This document shows, in pieces, positions 11,930 to 24,898 of a stretch of DNA of 64,000 nt. Positions within the stretch are counted from its first letter, which is position 1. The number at the start of each line of letters is the position of its first letter. The position numbers were made by a program, and so were the translations under genes. Below the pieces are notes generated by a model that was given only the letters and a program-made list of their open reading frames with translations, was not told where the DNA came from and searched no databases. Origin of the DNA: Liolophura sinensis (taxonomy: Eukaryota; Mollusca; Polyplacophora; Chitonida; Chitonidae); assembly GCF_032854445.1 (NCBI RefSeq), contig NW_027018102.1:1-64000 (forward strand), in the 5' to 3' direction.

Positions 11930-12480
11930 TCAAATCTTTGGGCCAAGCCCATTTAACTCACCCAACAAATGTCTTACTTCTAAGTCGAAGACAAACTCAA
12001 TGTCTTTATCTACATGTAGAAAAACCACACCATTTGTATATAAAAAAAAACAAAAGGTACTTGATACAATCCGCTTGAAAAAGTACAATTGAACACTGAC
12101 CCACATCAATAAGGTGCCAAAGGATGCGCAATTGGGCCAGGCATCTCCAGCTGTTGAAAAATTGCAAATTTCCTTGGTTTCCATGGAGTAAGAGCCGTTG
12201 CTGGGCACGTGATCTTGACATCATTGATTATTCATTTGTGGCTACAGCCAAAAGTATTGGTCGGAGAGCAACGCGGTTTGCACCATTCGATTTCTCGTCA
12301 CAAAATACGTCGGATTAGCCTCTTACCAGCAGCATTGGAACAGTTTTTCTACTTTTGGATTTTTGCCTGGTCTTTTTGCTAATTTAAATCGGCTACATTA
12401 ACTATGTACAATCGCGACTGGTCATTACTATATTCAACATTTCATTATAAGTTATGTGCCCTTCGGTAGCCCAGACGACG

Positions 12481-14130
12481 TCAAATCTTTGGGCCAAGCC
12501 CATTTAACTCACCCAGCAAATGTCTTACTTCTAAGTCGAAGACAAACTCAATGTCTTTATCTACATGTAGAAAAACCACACCATTTGTATATAAAAAAAA
12601 CACAAGGTACTTGATACAATCCGCTGTAAAAAGTACAATTGAACACTGACCCACATCAATAAGGTGCCAAAGGATGCGCAATTGGGCCAGGCATCTCCAG
12701 CTGTTGAAAAATTGCAAATTTCCTTGGTTTCCATGGAGTAAGAGCCGTTGCTGGGCACGTGATCTTGACATCATTGATTATTCATTTGTGGCTACAGCCA
12801 AAAGTATTGGTCAGAGAGCAACGCGGTTTGCACCATTAGATTTCTCGTCACAAAATACGTCGGATTAGCCTCTTACCAGCAGCATTGGAACAGTTTTTCC
12901 ACTTTTGGATTTTTGCTTGGTCTTTTTGCTAATTGAAATCGGCTACATTAACTATGTACAATCGCGACTGGTCATTACTATATTCAACTTTTCATTATAA
13001 GTTATGTGCCCTTCGGTAGCCCAGACGACGTCAAATCTTTGGGCCAAGCCCATTTAACTCACCCAACAAATGTCTTACTTCTAAGTCGAAGACAAACTCA
13101 ATGTCTTTATCTACATGTAGAAAAACCACACCATTTGTATATAAAAAAAACAAAAGGTACTTGATACAATCCGCTGTAAAAAGTACAATTGAACACTGAC
13201 CCACATCAATAAGGTGCCAAAGGATGCGCAATTGGGCCAGGCATCTCCAGCTGTTGAAAAATTGCAAATTTCCTTGGTTTCCATGGAGTAAGAGCCGTTG
13301 CTGGGCACGTGATCTTGACATCATTGATTATTCATTTGTGGCTACAGCCAAAAGTATTGGTCGGAGAGCAACGCGGTTTGCACCATTCGATTTCTCGTCA
13401 CAAAATACGTCGGATTAGCCTCTTACCAGCAGCATTGGAACAGTTTTTCTACTTTTGGATTTTTGCCTGGTCTTTTTGCGAATTGAAATCGGCTACATTA
13501 ACTATGTACAATCGCGACTGGTCATTACTATATTCAACTTTTCATTATAAGTTATGTGCCCTTCGGTAGCCCAGACGACGTCAAATCTTTGGGCCAAGCC
13601 CATTTAACTCACCCAGCAAATGTCTTACTTCTAAGTCGAAGACAAACTCAATGTCTTTATCTACATGTAGAAAAACCACACCATTTGTATATAAAAAAAA
13701 CACAAGGTACTTGATACAATCCGCTGTAAAATGTACAATTGAACACTGACCCACATCAATAAGGTGCCAAAGGATGAGCAATTGGGCCAGGCATCTCCAG
13801 CTGTTGAAAAATTGCAAATTTCCTTGGTTTCCATGGAGTAAGAGCCGTTGCTGGGCACGTGATCTTGACATCATTGATTATTCATTTGTGGCTACAGCCA
13901 AAAGTATTGGTCGGAGAGCAACGCGGTTTGCACCATTCGATTTCTCGTCACAAAATACGTCGGATTAGCCTCTTACCAGCAGCATTGGAACAGTTTTTCC
14001 ACTTTTGGATTTTTGCCTGGTCATTTTGCTAATTGAAATCGGCTACATTAACTATGTACAATCGCGACTGGTCATTACTATATTCAACATTTCATTATAA
14101 GTTATGTGCCCTTCGGTAGCCCAGACGACG
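12481..14130 (+). repeat. Three-unit block, first copy (partner 16331-17980)
   Basis: The order of subtypes, and in particular the rare TTTTGCTTGG at 12911-12920, recur exactly 3,850 bp (seven units) later at 16761-16770. The middle unit (CCCAACAAAT, CAAAAGG) and the third (AAAATGTACAATT) also correspond. Private changes such as GTCAGAGAGC near 12811 and GATGAGC near 13776 occur only in this copy. Confidence 0.65.
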
Positions 14131-16330
14131 TCAAATCTTTGGGCCAAGCCCATTTAACTCACCCAGCAAATGTCTTACTTCTAAGTCGAAGACAAACTCA
14201 ATGTCTTTATCTACATGTAGAAAAACCACACCATTTGTATATAAAAAAAACACAAGGTACTTGATACAACCCGCTGTAAAAAGTACAATTGAACACTGAC
14301 CCACATCAATAAGGTGCCAAAGGATGCGCAATTGGGCCAGGCATCTCCAGCTGTTGAAAAATTGCAAATTTCCTTGGTTTCCATGGAGTAAGAGCCGTTG
14401 CTGGGCACGTGATCTTGACATCATTGATTATTCATTTGTGGCTACAGCCAAAAGTATTGGTCGGAGAGCAACGCGGTTTGCACCATTCGATTTCTCGTCA
14501 CAAAATACGTCGGATTAGCCTCTTACCAGCAGCATTGGAACAGTTTTTCCACTTTTGGATTTTTGCCTGGTCTTTTTGCTAATTTAAATCGGCTACATTA
14601 ACTATGTACAATCGCGACTGGTCATTACTATATTCAACTTTTCATTATAAGTTATGTGCCCTTCGGTAGCCCAGACGACGTCAAATCTTTGGGCCAAGCC
14701 CATTTAACTCACCCAACAAATGTCTTACTTCTAAGTCGAAGACAAACTCAATGTCTTTATCTACATGTAGAAAAACCACACCATTTGTGTATAAAAAAAA
14801 CAAAAGGTACTTGATACAATCCGCTGTAAAAAGTACAATTGAACACTGACCCACATCAATAAGGTGCCAAAGGATGCGCAATTGGGCCAGGCATCTCCAG
14901 CTGTTGAAAAATTGCAAATTTCCTTGGTTTCCATGGAGTAAGAGCCGTTGCTGGGCACGTGATCTTGACATCATTGATTATTCATTTGTGGCTACAGCCA
15001 AAAGTATTGGTCGGAGAGCAACGCGGTTTGCACCATTCGATTTCTCGTCACAAAATACGTCGAATTAGCATCTTACTAACAGCATTGGAACAGTTTTTCT
15101 ACTTTTGGATTTTTGCCTGGTCTTTTTGCGAATTGAAATCGGCTACATTAACTATGTACAATCGCGACTGGTCATTACTATATTCAACATTTCATTATAA
15201 GTTATGTGCCCTTCGGTAGCCCAGACGACGTCAAATCTTTGGGCCAAGCCCATTTAACTCACCCAGCAAATGTCTTACTTCTAAGTCGAAGACAAACTCA
15301 ATGTCTTTATCTACATGTAGAAAAACCACACCATTTGTATATAAAAAAAACACAAGGTACTTGATACAATCCGCTGTAAAATGTACAATTGAACACTGAC
15401 CCACATCAATAAGGTGCCAAAGGATGCGCAATTGGGCCAGGCATCTCCAGCTGTTGAAAAATTGCAAATTTCCTTGGTTTCCATGGAGTAAGAGCCGTTG
15501 CTGGGCACGTGATCTTGACATCATTGATTATTCATTTGTGGCTACAGCCAAAAGTATTGGTCGGAGAGCAACGCGGTTTGCACCATTCGATTTCTCGTCA
15601 CAAAATACGTCGGATTAGCCTCTTACCAGCAGCATTGGAACAGTTTTTCCACTTTTGGATTTTTGCCTGGTCTTTTTGCTAATTTAAATCGGCTACATTA
15701 ACTATGTACAATCGCGACTGGTCATTACTATATTCAACTTTTCATTATAAGTTATGTGCCCTTCGGTAGCCCAGACGACGTCAAATCTTTGGGCCAAGCC
15801 CATTTAACTCACCCAGCAAATGTCTTACTTCTAAGTCGAAGACAAACTCAATGTCTTTATCTACATGTAGAAAAACCACACCATTTGTATATAAAAAAAA
15901 CAAAAGGTACTTGATACAATCCGCTGTAAAAAGTACAATTGAACACTGACCCACATCAATAAGGTGCCAAAGGATGCGCAATTGGGCCAGGCATCTCCAG
16001 CTGTTGAAAAATTGCAAATTTCCTTGGTTTCCATGGAGTAAGAGCCGTTGCTGGGCACGTGATCTTGACATCATTGATTATTCATTTGTGGCTACAGCCA
16101 AAAGTATTGGTCGGAGAGCAACGCGGTTTGCACCATTCGATTTCTCGTCACAAAATACGTCGGATTAGCCTCTTACCAGCAGCATTGGAACAGTTTTTCT
16201 ACTTTTGGATTTTTGCCTGGTCATTTTGCTAATTTAAATCGGCTACATTAACTATGTACAATCGCGACTGGTCATTACTATATTCAACATTTCATTATAA
16301 GTTATGTGCCCTTCGGTAGCCCAGACGACG

Positions 16331-17980
16331 TCAAATCTTTGGGCCAAGCCCATTTAACTCACCCAGCAAATGTCTTACTTCTAAGTCGAAGACAAACTCA
16401 ATGTCTTTATCTACATGTAGAAAAACCACACCATTTGTATATAAAAAAAACACAAGGTACCTGATACAATCCGCTGTAAAAAGTACAATTGAACACTGAC
16501 CCACATCAATAAGGTGCCAAAGGATGCGCAATTGGGCCAGGCATCTCCAGCTGTTGAAAAATTGCAAATTTCCTTGGTTTCCATGGAGTAAGAGCCGTTG
16601 CTGGGCACGTGATCTTGACATCATTGATTATTCATTTGTGGCTACAGCCAAAAGTATTGGTCGGAGAGCAACGCGGTTTGCACCATTCGATTTCTCGTCA
16701 CAAAATACGTCGGATTAGCCTCTTACCAGCAGCATTGGAACAGTTTTTCCACTTTTGGATTTTTGCTTGGTCTTTTTGCTAATTGAAATCGGCTACATTA
16801 ACTATGTACAATCGCGACTGGTCATTACTATATTCAACTTTTCATTATAAGTTATGTGCCCTTCGGTAGCCCAGACGACGTCAAATCTTTGGGCCAAGCC
16901 CATTTAACTCACCCAACAAATGTCTTACTTCTAAGTCGAAGACAAACTCAATGTCTTTATCTACATGTAGAAAAACCACACCATTTGTATATAAAAAAAA
17001 CAAAAGGTACTTGATACAATCCGCTGTAAAAAGTACAATTGAACACTGACCCACATCAATAAGGTGCCAAAGGATGCGCAATTGGGCCAGGCATCTCCAG
17101 CTGTTGAAAAATTGCAAATTTCCTTGGTTTCCATGGAGTAAGAGCCGTTGCTGGGCACGTGATCTTGACATCATTGATTATTCATTTGTGGCTACAGCCA
17201 AAAGTATTGGTCGGAGAGCAACGTGGTTTGCACCATTCGATTTCTCGTCACAAAATACGTCGGATTAGCCTCTTACCAGCAGCATTGGAACAGTTTTTCT
17301 ACTTTTGGATTTTTGCCTGGTCTTTTTGCAAATTGAAATCGGCTACATTAACTATGTACAATCGCGACTGGTCATTACTATATTCAACTTTTCATTATAA
17401 GTTATGTGCCCTTCGGTAGCCCAGACGACGTCAAATCTTTGGGCCAAGCCCATTTAACTCACCCAGCAAATGTCTTACTTCTAAGTCGAAGACAAACTCA
17501 ATGTCTTTATCTACATGTAGAAAAACCACACCATTTGTATATAAAAAAAACACAAGGTACTTGATACAATCCGCTGTAAAATGTACAATTGAACACTGAC
17601 CCACATCAATAAGGTGCCAAAGGATGCGCAATTGGGCCAGGCATCTCCAGCTGTTGAAAAATTGCAAATTTCCTTGGTTTCCATGGAGTAAGAGCCGTTG
17701 CTGGGCACGTGATCTTGACATCATTGATTATTCATTTGTGGCTACAGCCAAAAGTATTGGTCGGAGAGCAACGCGGTTTGCACCATTCGATTTCTCGTCA
17801 CAAAATACGTCGGATTAGCCTCTTACCAGCAGCATTGGAACAGTTTTTCCACTTTTGGATTTTTGCCTGGTCTTTTTGCTAATTGAAATCGGCTACATTA
17901 ACTATGTACAATCGCGACTGGTCATTACTATATTCAACTTTTCATTATAAGTTATGTGCCCTTCGGTAGCCCAGACGACG
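16331..17980 (+). repeat. Three-unit block, second copy (partner 12481-14130)
   Basis: Matches 12481-14130 at a seven-unit offset. Private changes include GGTACCTGATAC near 16459, AACGTGGTTTG near 17223 and TTTTTGCAAATTG near 17325. Confidence 0.65.
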
Positions 17981-18530
17981 TCAAATCTTTGGGCCAAGCC
18001 CATTTAACTCACCCAACAAATGTCTTACTTCTAAGTCGAAGACAAACTCAATGTCTTTATCTACATGTAGAAAAACCACACCATTTGTATATAAAAAAAA
18101 CAAAAGGTACTTGATACAATCCGCTGTAAAAAGTACAATTGAACACTGACCCACATCAATAAGGTGCCAAAGGATGCGCAATTGGGCCAGGCATCTCCAG
18201 CTGTTGAAAAATTGCAAATTTCCTTGGTTTCCATGGAGTAAGAGCCGTTGCTGGGCACGTGATCTTGACATCATTGATTATTCATTTGTGGCTACAGCCA
18301 AAAGTATTGGTCGGAGAGCAACGCGGTTTGCACCATTCGATTTCTCGTCACAAAATACGTCGGATTAGCCTCTTACCAGCAGCATTGGAACAGTTTTTCC
18401 ACTTTTGGATTTTTGCCTGGTCATTTTGCTAATTGAAATCGGCTACATTAACTATGTACAATCGCGACTGGTCATTACTATATTCAACATTTCATTATAA
18501 GTTATGTGCCCTTCGGTAGCCCAGACGACG

Positions 18531-19632
18531 TCAAATCTTTGGGCCAAGCCCATTTAACTCACCCAGCAAATGTCTTACTTCTAAGTCGAAGACAAACTCA
18601 ATGTCTTTATCTACATGTAGAAAAACCACACCATTTGTATATAAAAAAAACACAAGGTACTTGATACAACCCGCTGTAAAAAGTACAATTGAACACTGAC
18701 CCACATCAATAAGGTGCCAAAGGATGCGCAATTGGGCCAGGCATCTCCAGCTGTTGAAAAATTGCAAATTTCCTTGGTTTCCATGGAGTAAGAGCCGTTG
18801 CTGGGCACGTGATCTTGACATCATTGATTATTCATTTGTGGCTACAGCCAAAAGTATTGGTCGGAGAGCAACGCGGTTTGCACCATTCGATTTCTCGTCA
18901 CAAAATACGTCGGATTAGCCTCTTACCAGCAGCATTGGAACAGTTTTTCCACTTTTGGATTTTTGCCTGGTCATTTTGCTAATTGTAATCGGCTACATTA
19001 ACTATGTACAATCGCGACTGGTCATTACTATATTCAACATTTCATTATAAGTTATGTGCCCTTCGGTAGCCCAGACGACGTCAAATCTTTGGGCCAAGCC
19101 CATTTAACTCACCCAGCAAATGTCTTACTTCTAAGTCGAAGACAAACTCAATGTCTTTATCTACATGTAGAAAAACCACACCATTTGTATATAAAAAAAA
19201 ACACATAGTACTTGATACAACCCGCTGTAAAAAGTACAATTGAACACTGACCCACATCAATAAGGTGCCAAAGGATGCGCAATTGGGCCAGGCATCTCCA
19301 GCTGTTGAAAAATTGCAAATTTCCTTGGTTTCCATGGAGTAAGAGCCGTTGCTGGGCACGTGATCTTGACATCATTGATTATTCATTTGTGGCTACAGCC
19401 AAAAGTATTGGTCGGAGAGCAACGCGGTTTGCACCATTCGATTTCTCGTCACAAAATACGTCGGATTAGCCTCTTACCAGCAGCATTGGAACAGTTTTTC
19501 CACCTTTTGGATTTTTGCCTGGTCTTTTTGCTAATTGAAATCGGCTACATTAACTATGTACAATCGCGACTGGTCATTACTATATTCAGCATTTCTTTAT
19601 AAGTTATGTGCCCTTCGGTAGCCCAGACGACG
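18531..19632 (+). repeat. Two adjacent units of the CAACCCGC subtype
   Basis: The units at 18531 and 19081 both carry CAACCCGC and CACCCAGCAAAT, a direct tandem pair of one subtype. The second differs by ACACATAGTAC near 19203, by a nine-base A run and by CCACCTTTTGG near 19501. It ends with TCAGCATTTCTTTAT, shared only with the next unit's end near 20137. Confidence 0.65.
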
Positions 19633-22600
19633 TCAAATCTTTGGGCCAAGCCCATTTAACTCACCCAGCAAATGTCTTACTTCTAAGTCGAAGACAAACT
19701 CAATGTCTTTATCTACATGTAGAAAAACCACACCATTTGTATATAAAAAAAACAAAAGGTACTTGATACAATCCGCTGTAAAAAGTACAATTGAACACTG
19801 ACCCACATCAATAAGGTGCCAAAGGATGCGCAATTGGGCCAGGCATCTCCAGCTGTTGAAAAATTGCAAATTTCCTTGGTTTCCATGGGGTAAGAGCCGT
19901 TGCTGGGCACGTGATCTTGACATCATTGATTATTGATTTGTGGCTACAGCCAAAAGTATTGGTCGGAGAGCAACGCGGTTTGCACCATTCGATTTCTCGT
20001 CACAAAATACGTCGGATTAGCCTCTTACTAGCAGCATTGGAACAGTTTTTGTACTTTTGGATTTTTGCCTGGTCTTTTTGCTAATTGAAATCGGCTACAT
20101 TAACTATGTACAATCGCGACTGGTCATTACTATATTCAGCATTTCTTTATAAGTTATGTGCCCTTCGGTAGCCCAGACGACGTCAAATCTTTGGGCCAAG
20201 CCCATTTAACTCACCCAGCAAATGTCTTACTTCTAAGTCGAAGACAAACTCAATGTCTTTATCTACATGTAGAAAAACCACACCATTTGTTTATAAAAAA
20301 ACACAAGGTACTTGAAACAGTCTGCTGTAAAAAGTACAATTGAACACTGACCCACATCAATAAGGTGCCAAAAGATGCGGAATTGGGCCAGGCATCTCCA
20401 GCTGTTGAAAAATTGCAAATTTCCTTGGTTTCCATGGAGTAAGAGCCGTTGCTGGGCACGTGATCTTGACATCATTGATTATTCATTTGTGGCTACAGCC
20501 AAAAGTATTGGTCGGAGAGCAACGCGGTTTGCACCATTCCATTTTTCGTCACAAAATACGTCGGATTAGCCTCTTACCAGCAGCATTGGAACAGTTTTTC
20601 TACTTTTGGATTTTTGCCTGGTCTTTTTGCAAATTGAAATCGGCTACATTAACTATGTACAATCGCGACTGGTCATTACTATATTCAACTTTTCATTATA
20701 AGTTATGTGCCCTTCGGTAGCCCAGACGACGTCAAATCTTTGGGCCAAGCCCATTTAACTCACCCAGCAAATGTCTTACTTCTAAGTCGAAGACAAACTC
20801 AATGTCTTTATCTACATGTAGAAAAACCACACCATTTGTATATAAAAAAAACACAAGGTACTTGATACAGTCTGCTGTAAAAAGTACAATTGAACACTGA
20901 CCCACATCAATAAGGTGCCAAAGGATGCGCAATTGGGCCAGGCATCTCCAGCTGTTGAAAAATTGCAAATTTCTATGGTTTCCATGGAGTAAGAGCCGTT
21001 GCTGGGCACGTGATCTTGACATCATTGATTATTCATTTGTGGCTACAGCCAAAAGTATTGGTCAGAGAGCAACGCGGTTTGCACCATTCGATTTCTCGTC
21101 ACAAAATACGTCGGATTAGCCTCTTTCCAGCAGCATTGGAACAGTTTTCCCACTTTTGGATTTTTGCCTGGTCTTTTTGCGAATTGAAATCGGCTACATT
21201 AACTATGTACAATCGCGACTGGTCATTACTATATTCAACTTTTCATTATAAGTTATGTGCCCTTCGGTAGCCCAGACGACGTCAAATCTTTGGGCCAAGC
21301 CCATTTAACTCACCCAGCAAATGTCTTACTTCTAAGTCGAAGACAAACTCAATGTCTTTATCTACATGTAGAAAAACCACACCATTTGTATATAAAAAAA
21401 ACACAAGGTACTTGATACAATCCGCTGTGAAAAGTACAATTGAACACTGACCCACATCAATAAGGTGCCAAAGGATGCGCAATTGGGCCAGGCATCTCCA
21501 GCTGTTGAAAAATTGCAAATTTCCTTGGTTTCCATGGAGTAAGAGCCGTTGCTGGGCACGTGATCTTGACATCATTGATTATTCATTTGTGGCTACAGCC
21601 AAAAGTATTGGTCGGAGAGCAACGCGGTTTGCACCATTCGATTTTTCGTCACAAAATACGTCGGATTAGCCTCTTACCAGCAGCATTGGAACAGTTTTTC
21701 TACTTTTGGATTTTTGCCTGGTCTTTTTGCGAATTGAAATCGGCTACATTAACTATGTACAATCGCGACTGGTCATTACTATATTCAACTTTTCATTATA
21801 AGTTATGTGCCCTTCGGTAGCCCAGACGACGTCAAATCTTTGGGCCAAGCCCATTTAACTCACCCAGCAAATGTCTTACTTCTAAGTCGAAGACAAACTC
21901 AATGTCTTTATCTACATGTAGAAAAACCACACCATTTGTATATAAAAAAAACACAAGGTACTTGATACAGTCTGCTGTAAAAAGTACAATTGAACACTGA
22001 CCCACATCAATAAGGTGCCAAAAGTTGCGCAATTGGGCCAGGCATCTCCAGCTGTTGAAAAATTGCAAATTTCCTTGGTTTCCATGGAGTAAGAGCCGTT
22101 GCTGGGCACGTGATCTTGACATCATTGATTATTCATTTCTACAGCCAAAAGTATTGGTCGGAGAGCAACGCGGTTTGCACCATTCGATTTCTCGTCACAA
22201 AATACGTCGGATTAGCCTCTTACCAGCAGCATTGGAACAGTTTTTCCACTTTTGGATTTTTGCCTGGTCTTTTTGCTAATTAAAATCGGCTACATTAACT
22301 ATGTACAATCGCGACTGGTCATTACTATATTCAACTTTTCATTATAAGTTATGTGCCCTTCGGTAGCCCACACGACGTCAAATCTTTGGGCCAAGCCCAT
22401 TTAACTCACCCAGCAAATGTCTTACTTCTAAGTCGAAGACAAACTCAATGTCTTTATTTACATGTAGAAAAACCACACCATTTGTATATAAAAAAAACAC
22501 AAGGTACTTGATACAATCCGCTGTAAAAAGTACAATTGAACACTGACCCACATCAATAAGGTGCCAAAGGATGCGCAATTGGGCCAGGCATCTCCAGCTG

Positions 22601-22927
22601 TTGAAAAATTGCAAATTTCCTTGGTTTCCATGGAGTAAGAGCCGTTGCTGGGCACGTGATCTTGACATCATTGATAATTCATTTGTGGCTACAGCCAAAA
22701 GTATTGGTCGGAGAGCAACGCGGTTTGCACCATTCGATTTCTCGTCACAAAATACGTCGGATTAGCCTCTTACCAGCAGCATTGGAACAGTTTTTCTACT
22801 TTTGGATTTTTGCCTGGTCTTTTTGCGAATTGAAATCGGGTACATTAGCTATGTACAATCGCGACTGGTCATTACTATATTCAACTTTTCATTATAAGTT
22901 ATGTGCCCTTCGGTAGCTCAGACGACG
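19633..22927 (+). repeat. Pocket of more divergent monomers
   Basis: These six units carry an unusual number of private changes: CATGGGGTAAG near 19885, TATTGATTTG near 19932, CTTACTAGCAG near 20026, TTTTTGTAC near 20046, TTTATAAAAAAAC near 20290, GAAACAGTCTGC near 20314, GATGCGGAATT near 20374, TTCCATTTTTCG near 20538, TTTCTATGG near 20971, CTCTTTCCAGC near 21122, GTTTTCCCAC near 21145, and a 4-bp deletion near 22138. ACAGTCTGCTG recurs at 20732 and 21832 plus 130, a two-unit spacing. This may be an older, less homogenised stretch. Confidence 0.65.
22378..22927 (+). repeat. Rare-variant unit with a twin at 36679
   Basis: Carries TTTATTTACATG (about 22455) and TTGATAATTC (about 22672). Both are shared only with the unit at 36679, 26 units away. 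Its neighbour at 22928 shares GGTAGCTCAG and AAGTTCAATTG only with the unit at 38329. This unit alone has GCCCACACGACG. Confidence 0.75.
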
Positions 22928-24587
22928 TCAAATCTTTGGGCCAAGCCCATTTAACTCACCCAGCAAATGTCTTACTTCTAAGTCGAAGACAAACTCAATG
23001 TCTTTATCTACATGTAGAAAAACCACACCATTTGTATATAAAAAAAAACAAAAGGTACTTGATACAATCCGCTGTAAAAAGTTCAATTGAACACTGACCC
23101 ACATCAATAAGGTGCCAAAGGATGCGCAATTGGGCCAGGCATCTCCAGCTGTTGAAAAATTGCAAATTTCCTTGGTTTCCATGGAGTAAGAGCCGTTGCT
23201 GGGCACGTGATCTTGACATCATTGATTATTCATTTGTGGCTACAGCCAAAAGTATTGGTCGGATAGCAACGCGGTTTGCACCATTCGATTTCTCGTCACA
23301 AAATACGTCGGATTAGCCTCTTACCAGCAGCATTGGAACAGTTTTTCTACTTTTGGATTTTTGCCTGGTCTTTTTGCTAATTGAAATCGGCTGCATTAAC
23401 TATGTACAATCGCGACTGGTCATTACTATATTCAACTTTTCATTATAAGTTATGTGCCCTTCGGTAGCCCAGACGACGTCAAATCTTTGGGCCAAGCCCA
23501 TTTAACTCACCCAACAAATGTCTTACTTCTAAGTCGAAGACAAACTCAATGTCTTTATCTACATGTAGAAAAACCACACCATTTGTATATAAAAAAAACA
23601 AAAGGTACTTGACACAATCCGCTGTAAAAAGTACAATTGAACACTGACCCACATCAATAAGGTGCCAAAGGATGCGCAATTGGGCCAGGCATCTCCAGCT
23701 GTTGAAAAATTGCAAATTTCCTTGGTTTCCATGGAGTAAGAGCCGTTGCTGGGCACGTGATCTTGACATCATTGATTATTCATTTGTGGCTACAGCCAAA
23801 AGTATTGGTCGGAGAGCAACGCGGTTTGCACCATTCGATTTCTCGTCACAAAATACGTCGGATTAGCCTCTTACCAGCAGCATTGGAACAGTTTTTCCAC
23901 TTTTGGATTTTTGCCTGGTCATTTTGCTAATTGAAATCGGCTACATTAACTATGTACAATCGCGACTGGTCATTACTATATTCAACATTTCATTATAAGT
24001 TATGTGCCCTTCGGTAGCCCAGACGACGTCAAATCTTTGGGCCAAGCCCATTTAATTCACCCAGCAAATGTCTTACTTCTAAGTCGAAGACAAACTCAAT
24101 GTCTTTATCTACATGTAGAAAAACCACACCATTTGTATATAAAAAAAACACAAGGTACTTGATACAACCCGCTGTAAAAAGTATAATTGAACACTGACCC
24201 ACATCAATAAGGTGCCAAAGGATGCGCAATTGGGCCAGGCATCTCCAGCTGTTGAAAAATTGCAAATTTCCTTGGTTTCCATGGAGTAAGAGCCGTTGCT
24301 GGGCACGTGATCTTGACATCATTGATTATTCATTTGTGGCTACAGCCAAAAGTATTGGTCGGAGAGCAACGCGGTTTGCACCATTCGATTTCTCGTCACA
24401 AAATACGTCGGATTAGCCTCTTACCAGCAGCATTGGAACAGTTTTTCCACTTTTGGATTTTTGCCTGGTCTTTTTGCTAATTGAAATCGGCTGCATTAAC
24501 TATGTACAATCGCGACTGGTCATTACTATATTGAACTTTTCATTATAAGTTATGTGCCCTTCGGTAGCCCAGACGACGTCAAATCTT

Positions 24588-24600
24588 TGGGCCAAGCCCA
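24588..24600. other. Short inverted repeat TGGGC-CAA-GCCCA
   Basis: A perfect 5-bp dyad with a 3-base loop lies at the start of each unit, in the TTTGGGCCAAGCCCATTT segment. It is seen in nearly all copies. The few breaks, such as the lost base near 48233 and 62545, fall in indel-rich tracts. It is too short to be called a terminator or a structured RNA by itself. Confidence 0.6.
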
Positions 24601-24657
24601 TTTAACTCACCCAGCAAATGTCTTACTTCTAAGTCGAAGACAAACTCAATGTCTTTA

Positions 24658-24669
24658 TCTACATGTAGA
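24658..24669. other. 12-bp perfect palindrome TCTACATGTAGA
   Basis: This perfect 12-bp dyad lies about 17 bp before the TATA-like tract of each unit. It is retained in nearly all copies. The exceptions are 2951 and 9258 (TCTACATGTAGA kept but preceded by TTAA), 22456 and 36756 (TTTACATGTAGA), 50516 and 53268 (followed by T in the GATAAACC variant), and 51063 (C lost in the indel-rich tract). A palindrome of this length could bind a dimeric protein or act as a cruciform seed. No specific factor can be named. Confidence 0.6.
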
Positions 24670-24685
24670 AAAACCACACCATTTG

Positions 24686-24698
24686 TATATAAAAAAAA
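24686..24698 (+). promoter_or_regulatory. TATA-like, A-tract element TATATAAAAAAAA
   Basis: Each monomer has GTATATAAAAA followed by a run of about 7 to 9 A, resembling a TATA box merged with a homopolymer. The A-run length is the most variable spot between clean copies (for example 7 at 31844, 8 here, 9 at 31293). Subtypes replace TATATAAA by TATGTAAA (for example 28537) or interrupt the run with G (AAAAAGAAC, for example 25242). It could support satellite transcription, but no initiator, start codon context or downstream gene is visible. An A-tract bend or nucleosome-excluding element is an equal possibility. Confidence 0.3.
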
Positions 24699-24827
24699 CA
24701 AAAGGTACTTGATACAATCCGCTGTAAAAAGTACAATTGAACACTGACCCACATCAATAAGGTGCCAAAGGATGCGCAATTGGGCCAGGCATCTCCAGCT
24801 GTTGAAAAATTGCAAATTTCCTTGGTT

Positions 24828-24835
24828 TCCATGGA
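24828..24835. other. 8-bp palindrome TCCATGGA
   Basis: This perfect 8-bp dyad lies within TTTCCATGGAGTAAG in almost every unit. Variants are TCCATGGG near 19885 and TCCATGGAATAAG near 5448 and 7223. It contains an NcoI-type CCATGG that would cut the array into 550-bp fragments. Confidence 0.5.
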
Positions 24836-24853
24836 GTAAGAGCCGTTGCTGGG

Positions 24854-24871
24854 CACGTGATCTTGACATCA
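24854..24871. promoter_or_regulatory. CACGTG E-box-like site and adjacent TGACATCA
   Basis: CACGTG (24854-24859) is a canonical palindromic E-box core, followed four bases later by TGACATCA, one base short of a CRE/ATF palindrome. Both are present in nearly all monomers. CACGTG is changed to CACGTC near 8351 and CACGTA near 57308. Factors of the bHLH and bZIP families recognise such words in other contexts. Use here is purely speculative, because any 550-bp sequence will contain several such matches. Confidence 0.25.
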
Positions 24872-24886
24872 TTGATTATTCATTTG

Positions 24887-24898
24887 TGGCTACAGCCA
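24887..24898. other. Short inverted repeat TGGCT-ac-AGCCA
   Basis: A 5-bp perfect stem with a 2-base loop, extendable by three more A/T pairs across one mismatch (TTTg outside, aAAA on the other side). It is conserved in almost all copies. The unit at 21832 has lost four bases here (position about 22138), destroying the left arm. Confidence 0.5.

Larger units (their letters stand above)
11930..19632 (+). repeat. Domain of loosely alternating subtypes
   Basis: Units alternate irregularly between a subtype with CACCCAACAAAT plus ACAAAAGG and a subtype with CACCCAGCAAAT plus ACACAAGG. AAAATGTACAATT marks the units at 13581, 15231 and 17431. CAACCCGC marks 14131, 18531 and 19081. The alternation suggests a former dimer of about 1.1 kb, now blurred by later exchanges; it is not a clean higher-order repeat. 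Confidence 0.6.
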
